Assembly: GCA_963971575.1 (NCBI GenBank)
Contig: OZ020622.1
Span: 36,672,301 to 36,736,300 of the forward strand
Reading direction: 5' to 3'
DNA: 64,000 nt
DNA from: Liopterus haemorrhoidalis
Taxonomy: Eukaryota; Arthropoda; Insecta; Coleoptera; Dytiscidae
Positions 44,901 through 56,900 of the stretch are shown one piece after another. How positions within the stretch are numbered: the stretch's first letter is position 1; each line of letters starts with the position of its first letter. The translations under genes and the position numbers were made by a program. Under the pieces are notes generated by a model that was given only the letters and a program-made list of their open reading frames with translations, was not told where the DNA came from and did not search any database.

Positions 44901-47900
44901 AAAAAAAAAAATTTGGAGATTTTTCAAATTTTGAAAAGCTGTATCTCAGAAACTATTGAAGCTACTGAACCCATTCTGGTCTTAAATTGTAGCAAATTTA
45001 ATCTAGTTTAAAAATGCATTGAATAATGTTTGTCAAAAACGTGTTCCTTTATGGTCATAATGGTAAGAAACCGAAAAAAGTTCGAAAATTTAGTAGTTTT
45101 TGAGAAATTCAAAAGTGTTCCGGAGGGCTGCCGAGGTCGAAAACTTGGATTTTGCATCTCAGGCATATCCCATACAAGAAAAAATGACGAAACTAACTAC
45201 CTCCACTTGATGCAACTTTTGCCCCATAATCATGACAAGGTTACTGGACTATTAAATATACTTTTTGTCTTTATTTACTCCCGGGCACTCGGGCCTTTAC
45301 ATTCCCTATAAATGGTCAACAAGTCCCGTGAGCCCAGGCCGAATTATCCAAATCTTCCGGGCCGATTCAATCCCTCGATCCAGCCCTGAATATAGTACAA
45401 TGTTATTTCAGCGGGTCCGGACAATTCATCGCAGAAATTTCATCGTGGAAAATTCATCATAGAAAATTCATCGCAGGGAAACTTCATCGCGAGAAAATTC
45501 ATCGCAAGAAAATTCATCGCAGGCAAAATTCATCGCAGGGAAATTACAAACGCTAAGGTCGTACGTACGTGCGCATTGCTGGGAACGAAATTTATTGATG
45601 GAATTTTTTTAGGTAAGCTCTAACTAGGTAGGGTTGGTGTTTTTGGACCAAATTAGGTCCAATCCAACTTCTGAGAGTAGGGTCGAAGTTTTTGGATCAA
45701 ATTAGGTCCAGTCCAATTTCTAAGGTTAGGGTCGGTGTTTTTGGACCAAATTAGGTCCAACCCAACTTCTGAGTGTAGGTAAATACAGCTTTGTGAAAAC
45801 ATAGAAGACCACCATGCCAAATATTAAAACTAAACAATATTTTGTTTATGTAAAGTATGTTTGTTGATATTAATTGAATTTGATGAATTTTCCCTGCGAT
45901 GAATTTTTCTGCGATGAACTTTCTTGCGATGAATTTTCCCTGCGATGAATTTTCTTGCGATAAATTTTCTCACGATGAAATTTCCCTGCGATGAATGTTC
46001 CCCGCGATGAATTTTCTTGCGATTATTTTTCCCGCGATGAATTTTCTGCGATGAATTATCTCGCGATGAATTTTCTGCGATGAATTTTCCGTAAATCTTA
46101 TTTCAGATGTGTCGACTGCGGAAATAAGATCAAAGAACCCAAAGAAGAAAGATGCACATGGTGTACTATTGTAAAGAAGTTAAACGAGAAAACGAGTACA
46201 ACTGGAGTAGAGTGCGAGAACAAAGGAAAAGGATGTTCATATCGAATGGCAGGCAATAAATCAATAGCTGTACATCAGTCTCATTTCTGCAAGTATGGAG
46301 ATGAAAGATGTAATTTTTGTCCAAAGAGAATAATAGGAATTTCACGTGCCGAGCACGTGATGGAAGATCATGGTACCAATTTAACTGCTATCATAAAAGA
46401 TAAATCGGCAAATGCAGACTTGCCAATAATACCATTTAATGGTAGGTATAATTATAATGTACATGTACGTAATTTGGTTCTTTACACGTTCATCAAATAC
46501 CAGTCAGATCAAGACATATCTTTCTACATGACTGTAGATACAGATAACCGTGCTGATGATTATGTTACTATTAATGCTACTATCACTAATCACAACACAA
46601 AGCAGACACTTACAACACAAAATTTTCTTCCTTCTAATGATTCATATGAATGGAAGCTTGAAAGTGTTGATATCACCAATTTAAGTTTGGTAGAAAATAA
46701 GCAGTGCGAAATAAAACTAACTATAAATGTAAAGTAAATACTAAATCAAATACAGTGACAGATTCAGAGAGGTGTATTGGGGGTCATTACTTCCCCCCTA
46801 CGAACTGAAAATTTAAGGGCCGGTTTCTGGAACATTTTTTATTGAAACGATATCGCCTCAATAGTTGTCGATACAATAAACCTTATCGAGTCGATAACTT
46901 TTTGACGGTTTCTCGATTATCATCTGACATGTTTATTGTATCCAAAAATTATTGTAGTGATATTTATGCATTTCAATTCACACATCCAAAATATTTACAA
47001 AATCTCTTGTCATTTATGTGATCAATTGTTCATTAATGACAATAGTCAATGTCAGTGTCAAAAATAATTTACAAAAATATATATTCTGGGTCCGGTGTCG
47101 TATATATACACACGAATTTTCAAAATTTTCAAATGGTGTCTGAAAGTAGGTAATTCAAGTAGTATTTTTCAGAAAAAAAAATTGCGCGTTATCGCGATTT
47201 TCTTGAGTTACAAAGGTAAAAGTTTTGTAAAATGCATTGTTACCTACCCTAACCTAAAATAGTGTATTTGTCATTAATCTAGAAAGTAGGTAGCTCGCTT
47301 CGCTCGGCTTCTTCTAACCAAACCTCTTACTAACCTAACCTAAGATAGTGTTTTGTCATTAAACTAGAAGATAGTCTTTAGTCATTAAACTAAAAGGTAG
47401 CTAGGTAGCTCGCTTCGCTCCCCTCCGCTCCGCTCGCATTCTGCAACCTAGCTGAACCTAGCGCTGTGGTAAGCGTCAAATTTACGTTGATATATGGAGA
47501 AATCTAACCTAAAATTGCAAGTTTAAAGTGAAAAATAATTAAAACTGTGAAGAAAACTAACAATTTCCGTACCTAATATAATTTATTATTATCTAAGAAA
47601 GATGTCCCTACTAAAAAATCATGAAAATAATGTAAATTGAGTGTGTATATATACGGCACCAGAGCCAAAATTTCACATGGAAAGTTTGTAACAGACATTT
47701 TTTTTTTGATTTTCAAAATTTTCTTTCTAATTTGGCATATAAATAAACTGCGATCTCAACAGAGCAATTCGGTGTATTACTTTTTTAACAATTTTGCAAA
47801 CTGTACTTTTGTGTATATTAGGGTGACCATTCGTCCCGCATTTTGATTTGGTGTCCCCAGGGCCGAATTTTGCTCTGTACTTATATTTGGGAGGTGAAGA

Positions 47901-50900
47901 CCTTTTTTTTGCTCTTTACTTATATTTGGGAGGTGAGGACCTTTTTTTTGTTTGCTCTTCACTTATATTTCGGAAGTGACGACCTTTTTTTGCTCCGTCC
48001 CGCATTGCCGTCTCCAAGAAAATGGTCATCCTAGTGTATATGCACATCACCAACTAGCACGACTCGACGCTACGTTACACGACGGCGCTCGATCAGTCAG
48101 ACTGCTGCCCAAGGGAGGAAAGTAATATTTACCAGTCGAGGACGTTTTTGCGCCCGAGCGATAGCGAGGGCTAGCAATAGAGTCCGAGACTAGTAAATAC
48201 ACACACCAGCTAATTTAAAGGAACAGACATAAAAATCTAATTATTTTCCATGTAATGATAATAATTGTTGATATCTCTCAGGTAATCTTCTAGTATTATC
48301 TGTCTCATTTTGTAATACGAAACTAACAGGGAAACTTAATTTTTTATGTTGCATATTTACAATATCATCTTAGGGTGGTAATTCTGAAGTGACACCTTTC
48401 AAGTATTTGACATGTCAATCACAATTTTGACATGTCAATTGCAATTTTGACATGTCAATTTGTTATCTGACATATGTAGTTTTTTATTGAATATAACCTC
48501 GATATAATAATACTTAACCATAATTACATTTTTTGATTAAGGTTAATATCATTTTAAAATGTAATTTTCTTTATATTTTGATTTTTTGTGTCATTCTTAA
48601 TACAAATTTCCCATTTATTTATTTTTTTGTCATTAAAATATGTGAAAAAAATAATTTAATTTTGACATATGTCATTCGTTTCCATGGTTTCATTGTTGGA
48701 ATTTTAAATTTTGACATTCCAACGTGAAAAATGAAATAACCCAAGCAAGGTCCCTTCTCGTGACAACCTAAAAGAACGAAATTCCCATTTAGTTCCGCTT
48801 AACCGTTTGGAACAGACTGTAATAGGGGATAGGCATGATTTTTATTTTATTTTTTATTATATCCCTTATGTTGCATATAAACATAAAAAACAGTTTTGCA
48901 TTTTTTTTTTAACTGTAAGTCTTAAAAAAATCATTCATTTATGTAGCGTTCGAAAAACACTCAGACTGTTTTCAAACTTGGCTGTGACGACACAGCCTAC
49001 CCAGTCTACAGCCTACAGCCTACACAGTCTATCGTGAATTTATTTGCTTGTATAACTTTTATAGATTGTGTAAAGTTAAGAGTGATTTTAATTAAAATAA
49101 AGTTATTCTACATGTTTACTGAATTAAATTATATATTAAAATATATAAAACATGGAAGATCCAGGGCCCAGTACTTCGAAACATCGAAAATATTGTTTAG
49201 TGCCGATGTGAACAAATACCTTGTTTAGAACTCCACAAAAACAATTTATTTCATTACCTAATGGTGAAAAACAAAAGAAAAGGAAGAAAAGAATGCCATT
49301 TTAATAATAAATGCGTGAAAAATTGTTAGAAAACAAATACAAAACTCTCGAACAATACAATATACACACGTAAAGATTATGTTGTAGTCTGGGCCGTCTA
49401 GGGTTTGACGTCATGCTCAGTCGTATTTACTCGGCAACCTTCGCGCAGTGGTCAGCTTATTTCAAATTTATAAATTTTTAGTTAAAAAATTTGGCTGAAA
49501 TATTAATTAAAATGTGATTTTTGTTTTGTTAGGTGACATAACTAACATTAACATATCAAAAAAATGTAGTTTTAAGAAAATATAAATTTTATGCGTATCC
49601 CCTATTGAAAAATATACTTGTAAAAAATTGCTTGTATTCTGTAGATTTGTTTGATATAGATTTTACAGATCATGTCCGATCTATATAGATATAATGTTTC
49701 TAGTTTTATAAAATTAAGATATTATAATTTGTATTATCTATTTATACTGTTGTATTGACTTGTGTAAACAATCTTTGTAATTGTATTAGCACCAATAAAA
49801 CATTATTATTATTATTATCGTATAATCTTACCTAAAATTCCCATAAGTACAGCTGGTTCTCTGGATGGAATCTGTGGTAAAAACGGTAGCACCTCATCCA
49901 ACACCAACCATTTATCTAAATGCTCCAGAAGTCTACCGAGACACAGTAAACAGTTGACTCGCACTGAGAGACTGCTCGTTGAGAGGCAGAGTCGTTTAAC
50001 GCGTGGTAGAACTGAATTTTTAACTGCTGCATGATCTAATAGACCAGCAAATGTTGGTAGTACTGACAGACATAACTCGTGTATCTGCTGTGCATCATTG
50101 TCCAAACCACGGTACAGCATAGGTAGTACCTCTTGTTGTACGTCTTCTGGAGCGGTTAGTTTCAAAAGAAGTTCCATTTTTTGTAAGAAAATTAAAAGAA
50201 TCTAAAAAAAAAAAAATAATTAGGGTGTTTTAAGTGGTGGTAAATTTATAGACTTGAATTAAGTTGGTTTTAGACAGTCCAATTTATTGATCAATATTTT
50301 AAACTTTGGGCGTTTAAACTTGCGAGGTAATACTGGCCCAAAGGAGTATACAGTAGAGATGGGAATTTCGGCTCAGTTTCCGGAACTGGATCAATGGAGG
50401 TCGTTCAGTTTGGGTACTATTCTACTTTAGCAAACCCACCTTACTGCGCATGCGTGCAGTGTTGGCAATAGTAAAATGTAATATATCAATTTTATTAATT
50501 TAAATTTAATATCAATTTATTAAATGAGTTTATTTATAAGAAATATAGAAATAAGTAATATTCCCTTAATTTCTACTGTGATTAGAGTTTTAATATATAA
50601 ATGTAGTTTAAATTTAATTTAATATTATTTATTTTCACTTTTTTCTGTTGTAGTGATTTATTATGTATTGTATCGATATTTAAAAAAAAATTAATTCAGG
50701 TGGACAATGAACTGGCCCTCTGCACCACCATGTTATAAACGTATGCACAATGATACACAATTTTAATTAGGCTAATCTGGAGGGAAAATTAAGTACTGTG
50801 CACCTAAAAACAAGGTAATTAGGTTAGGTTTAGTTAGTAAAAATCTAGGACAACATAAGCCGAAAGACTCAAAGTAACATAAAGGAGTTCGTGTGAAAAA

Positions 50901-53900
50901 AAAATATATATATATAAAGAATGTATACACTTTACAAAATATAACAACAACAAGGTATAACTACTGAATTACATCCTACACCGCACAAACGTTTTTTACA
51001 CAAACTTTTTTAAGCTTACTTTTAGCTTTTCGGCTTCTTCTGTCCTAGACTTTTACTAACTAAACGTAACCTAATCACCCAGTTTTTAGGTGCACTAAAT
51101 TATGTTCCCCCTTTTTTAATCTTTAATCGGCTGTGAATGTAATATTATTATTTATTCTTATTATAAAATACCGAAATATTAATTTAATTAGATTTATTTA
51201 ACTGAAAGTTAAGCATTATTATAAGCTGTTCACTTTTGTAAGAACACACTAGATCTGGTTATTTTGGTTACTTTTATGGTGTGTTACTGACTTTAAATGT
51301 CAATTAAAAATATCCCTTACGCTGTAAAACCGACTTTAGGTTGATAAGGTTATGATCATTATAAATAAGATATCATTTTTCATTATGACATCTGTCAAAT
51401 GCATCGACATTTTAAAAAAGTGACATTTTTTAATACCAACATGACATACAGCTTCAAAGGTGCAAACTATTGAAAACAAAATTCCCTCTTAGTTTGTTCT
51501 TACAAAAGTGAACCGCTTATATACAAATAATTTTAATTCTATTTTGATTTTAGTTTAAATTTACGTGTTTTAATTTTACTATAGTTGGCAACATTGTCTA
51601 GTGGGTTTGCTAAAGTAGAATAGTGCCTCAGTTTGCTGAGCCAGTTCATTGATCCGGCTCAGTGATCCGGCTAAGTAAACATGTATCCGAGACACAGGTC
51701 GATCGTTCGTTCGTAGGTAGAACGTCGCTTAGCCCCGGCTCTTGCATTATATGAACTGTGAACATGTTCCCGAGACACAGGTCGGTCAGTTGTCGGTCGG
51801 TGGGTTGTTTGTTGTAGGTAGAACGTCGCTTAGCCCCGGCTCTTGCATTATATGAACTGTAAACATGTTCCCGAGACACAGGTCGGCCAGTTGTCGGTCG
51901 TTCGTTCAATACGGTTATTGGTTTGCAATATGTAGGTAGGTAAAACGTCGCTCAGCTGGCTCTTGCATTATATGAACAAGTTAAAAAAATAAAAATCTAT
52001 AGAAGTGAATTATGTAACATTTTTGAAACAAACAATTCACTTTATGTATTATCTGTCTCATTTTGTAATACGAAACTAACAGGGAAACTTCATTTTTTAT
52101 GTTGTATATTTAAAATGTCATCTTAGGGTGGTAATTCTGAAATGGCACCTTTCAAATATTTGACATGTCTATCACAATTTTGACATGTCAATTGCAATTT
52201 TGACATGTCAATTTGTTATCTGACATATGTAGTTTTTGATTGAATATAACCTCGATATAATAATACTTAACCATAAATTTAAAAGTCAGATTTACAAGTT
52301 CACATGTTTCCATAAAAGTCTATTTACACCACAACAGTCACCAAAGTAACCAGATCTAGTTTCGTATTACAAATTGAGACAGATTGCTACTGTATTTTAA
52401 ACCAGATGTGTTAAGTTTATGGCGATGTTTATTGCCCTTATAAATCGGACATCTGGGATTTGGGCAATATTTTTAATATTTTTATATAGTATGGTTGTAA
52501 GAAAATACAGACTAAGCCTATTAGTTTCAAATAAACTGCCCTACAAATTGATGACAAAATACACTTTATGATAATACATTACAAGCCGAGTTCTCACGAA
52601 GTTCAACATGACATCGATCCAGATCTGGATCACTCCGGTCATTGCTCACAATCGCCCGACCAATTGTATCCTTGAAACTTGAAACTATACAGTGAGCCGT
52701 GAGCCGGCTCATTTCAATTTGGTGAACCGTGTCACTTCGGTCAGTGTACTGAGCCGGCTCAGTGAGCCGGTTCGTTCATGAACGACACATCTCTAGTATA
52801 CAGCATTAATTTTAAAATTAAAATATAATGATTCCTACCTGTATGGGTTCTTGCAGTTTCATAACAGGTTTCAAATATGGTAATATAAACTTCGTATACT
52901 GTTCCTTCGTGCAGCCTTCTGCAATATTCAGTACACTGGGAAGTACAAAAGGGACCATGATGGGCTGTATGAGGTCCTTAATCAGACATGGGAGCACCCT
53001 CAACAGTCTAACTCTGGGAGGCAACTTAACGAGAGCCTCCGGTAAACCTTTATAAAACTGAGACTTCTGTACGTTGTCCCACTGGAATAATGAATCTAGA
53101 TAGTTAAGGGTTTTCACTCCTACATCATCGAAGAATGGAATCTGGAAATTAAAACAATTTATGATTAAATGAAAAATCATGTACAAGCCAGTTTTGATAT
53201 TTTTTCAAGTAGATATTTTGAAAGTATAGAGTTTCCAAAATGAAATGGCCACTCTTGTTAAGAAGCTTAACAAAGCGGTAATGGGTTTATGGCAGTAATC
53301 CCAAGACTTATTGCAGTAAAAAGAATATAAGAGGTATTAAGGGAATTTTAAATTTAAATCGAACAGATGTAACACTAGTTCAATTGAAGTTTCTTAGAGT
53401 ACATTCAGGATAACTTCATGCCAGGGCATCATAAAATACGTCATTAATCCTGCGCGAGAAAACAGCTGATTACATAGACGTACATAAGGGTTTCTGCCTT
53501 ATCAATTGTTGTGGATACCAAACAAACAAAATCATGTATTTCAAATTAATTTTTGTTCTCGGTTTAGTACACGGCATACCTGAAACGTACGAGAAATAAA
53601 TAATAATATATTTTTGTGTATAAATGTATCAATTTCACCCTGTAAATGCAAATTATATATAAAGCCCATATATAACAGTTTTTAATTTTAACCTATAACT
53701 CTCCAACGGTATACAGACTCCATTTTCTGCTTCATTTTTCATAAATTTAGCGACATTGTTTATGATTTCTCTCGCTTGGCTCCAAATTGACATACCTTGG
53801 AAGCCCAATATTTTTGTTGGCGTCATTTTCACAAATAACAATAATAATTACACACAAATAAAACAAAAAAAAATAAATAAATAAATAACAAAATTTAACA

Positions 53901-56900
53901 AAGAAAATAAACAACAAAATTTAACAAAGAAAACAAACAACAAAGTTTAACAAAGAAAATAAACAACAAAATTTAAAAAAGAAAACAAAAACGGAATTAA
54001 ACAATCAAAATCGAAATATAAGCGTAGTCAAGAACAGATCAAAGTAAGTGACGCCACTGAAATGTCTGAAAGCGACTGTTGGTAATGACATGGACGAAAT
54101 TTGTTTTCTGCGCAACCCAGTCGGTAATATAGACCTGGCATGAAGTTATCCTGAACGTACTCTAAAAACCATTAAGTATATTTTCAAAATTTATAATCCT
54201 ATTGTTTCTAAATTTTAGGGGTTGTTATACTTGTTTGTTAGTTAATTTTCAACGTTCATAGCGTGCATACATTAACAACATAGTTCTTTGGCGATCATTT
54301 GATTTTGAAGAAATTCTTAATTTCTGTAGTGAAAATAGTGAATCTGTGCAAGGTGATTTGGAGTGCGAAAATGTGGACGTTGAATGCGAAAATGTGGACG
54401 TTGAATGCGAAAATGTGGACGTGGATACTAAAAAAAATGTCATTTATCAGAAGATTGCAAAGTTTATAAAAACTGAACGTTTATAAAAAGTTAGTTTCGG
54501 AAGGTAATGACAAACCTATACTTAGGGCCGGTTTCTGAAAAGTCAGTTAACTATGGTAACGACTGACTAATGGTCAAGTCTGACTGATGGTCAGTTTTAT
54601 TTTGCGTTGCATAAACATTTTTTAAAGCTTGGTCAGTGGAACAATTGGTTTACTATGCACAGATATTTTTTGCTAATGTGAACTGTACTTCACGTGACAG
54701 TAATCAGCTGTCAAAATTAAAACGTTTTAAAATGAACTAAAAAAATGAATTCACGAACACCAAACTTTACCAACACCGATAAAAACATTTTTCTAGATAT
54801 TTTCGGTAAGTAAGTATACATATATTTTTATTTCTTTTGAAATATAAATATTTTTAAATTATTCTTAAAACATAACCTAAAATTTGTATTTATCATTTTT
54901 CAGATATTCCCATATTACTGAAGACAAAAATGTGATAATTGAACAATTCAAAAAAAAAGAAAATTTGGTACCAGATTACAGATGAATTTAACTCAAGTTG
55001 CGTGAAGAGATACAAAAAAAATTAAATATTTGTATTTTAATTTAAAAAAAATAATAAACTAAAAAGAACATTTGTGAATTAAATGTACGCTCTTCAGTAT
55101 CTGTTTAGGAGCTGGTTTCTTGAAAAAAACAGTTTTCGATGTAATACTGATATAGTGTCGATACCGATGGAAACAACAAATTATTGAAAATATGTCGATA
55201 ACTGTATTTTAGCCTATATATTTTACCACCACCTCCTGCCTACCTAACTGATTCAGAACTGGCTTTAGTTCATATTTTTTATCAAGTTGAACCAGAACCA
55301 GAACCTGAAATGCAACTAGAAGCTAATCCTGAACCTTCCAATCCTAACAAAAAAAAGACAAGCAAGAAACATAATTTAAAAAAATAATAATAATAACACA
55401 TTATAAAAGTTTATTATAAGAGTAAATACCAGGCTGCGCTAATAGAGAAAAATAAAGCAAGAATGCTGTACAATAATGACTTAAATATAAATTGAATTAG
55501 AATTAATAAAAAAAATTAAACTATAAAAAATAATAAAGTGGTTTTGTTTTAATTATTACATTATATTGTATTAATTTTTTTAGGGTACACCAATAACTGT
55601 TTGGATTAATGCACTACGTACAGCCACATTGGTATCATTACCTTCTCAAATATTTGGTTCATCGCTCTGCAATAGTTCTACAGGAATTTCTATCGTATCA
55701 TGCTGTTGTATACAAAAATTATGTAAAACGGCACAATATATAATTGTCGTTAGAACACGGTCAATATTAATTGCCATTCCTGTTGCAACATGGGCCCTGT
55801 TAGAATTTTTCTCTACTCTTGTATGTGTATTCAAAGGTAGTATCAGGAAAAATTGTTGATAAGTGCACCAGGTGACTGAATTGGAATAGGTGTATAATCT
55901 ATTGCTCCGAGTACTTGTATGATATAAAATTAGTACTTTACTAAAGCCTTTTTTCGCCCTCTGAAGAATCTTATTCCATATCTTCTGTTGCGGGCAAAGA
56001 ACATAGGCTGGAAGTTGAAATTTTTCTATTGCTCGAATAGGATAAGGAAAAAATAATAATAGAAACCTAGAATTATGTACGAATAATCAAAATATGTAAA
56101 TATATAATGATTATATATGTATTTAATATTTATTTACAGTGGTACAAAATAAATATATATAAATTATTCATGTATTTAATATTTCTTTTACAATTATATT
56201 ATAACGTTATTGAAATATCAAATTAAAAATTGATTTTGAATTTATAAGGAAATTTTGTAGGTTATGTTATATTAAAGTCACATTCATTAATAATAGTTAG
56301 GTGCATTTTCATTTTAAAACACAAATTAAGAATTTAATTTACCGTCTTCTTATTTAAATTACTTTTTTCTCTTATTTAGCCCAAAAATTATGAAAATAAA
56401 ATTTATGAAAAAACCGAATATTGACGTATATCGCAGTTAAACTGTGATCAAGGTATAGTCAGAAAAATTCAATTGTTTGACTCGAGTTCAAGTCCTGACC
56501 AACGTTTGTGCAACACTTAACCAAGGAAGCCTTGGTTGAACTCACGTCAAATGCGAAGTAAACTATGCATAGTTGACTTATGGTTAACTTTGGATTGTTT
56601 TTTGTTCCTGCAACAGTTTACTAAGGCAACCGTAGTTTACCATTAGCTTATAGTTTACTGAGCTTCTAGAAACCGGCCCTTAGAACTGTGGAATTAATTA
56701 GTGCCATACAGAACAATTCAACGTATCAATGTTCGTGGCAAAAATCAGCAGCGAAAACGACCCGATTTACAATTTTCAAGCAAATAGATAGCTTTATGTC
56801 TAAAACAATAATAAATAAAATATACGACTTTTATTCGAAAAATATAGTGCCGACTGTGCATCTTTTAATAAAGAAAAAGTTGGAAGAAGACGGAATATGT

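Larger units (their letters stand above)
50354..52795. mobile_element. non-autonomous hAT element in SCYL2 intron
   Basis: Exact 8-bp duplication GTATACAG (50346-50353, 52796-52803). Ends TAGAGATG / CATCTCTA. Subterminal GAGCCGGCTCAGTGAGCCGG repeats at the right. Holds a nested element (50417-51623), a ~100-bp tandem array and a MITE (52050-52386). No transposase. Confidence 0.87.
54525..56679. mobile_element. PIF/Harbinger element, 2.16 kb
   Basis: Target duplication TTA (54522-54524, 56680-56682). Ends GGGCCGGTTTCT(G/A). It keeps parts of both classical genes: a Myb/SANT-type protein (about 54747-55030, +) and the DDE nuclease (about 55646-56010, -). Degraded in both. Confidence 0.85.

Noticed and set aside
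43777..45311. Mirror ORFs reading SKTCSFMV(K/I)M(G/V)RNRK
   Set aside because: They lie in inverted repeat arms, overlap in two frames each and resemble no known family; probably non-coding repeat.
45422..46091. CRISPR-like array of short spaced repeats
   Set aside because: Units are contiguous subrepeats without unique spacers, inverted at the two ends, within an insect genome; a foldback element explains them.
52828..53055. 75-aa plus-strand ORF
   Set aside because: Antisense shadow of the SCYL2 exon 52839-53141.
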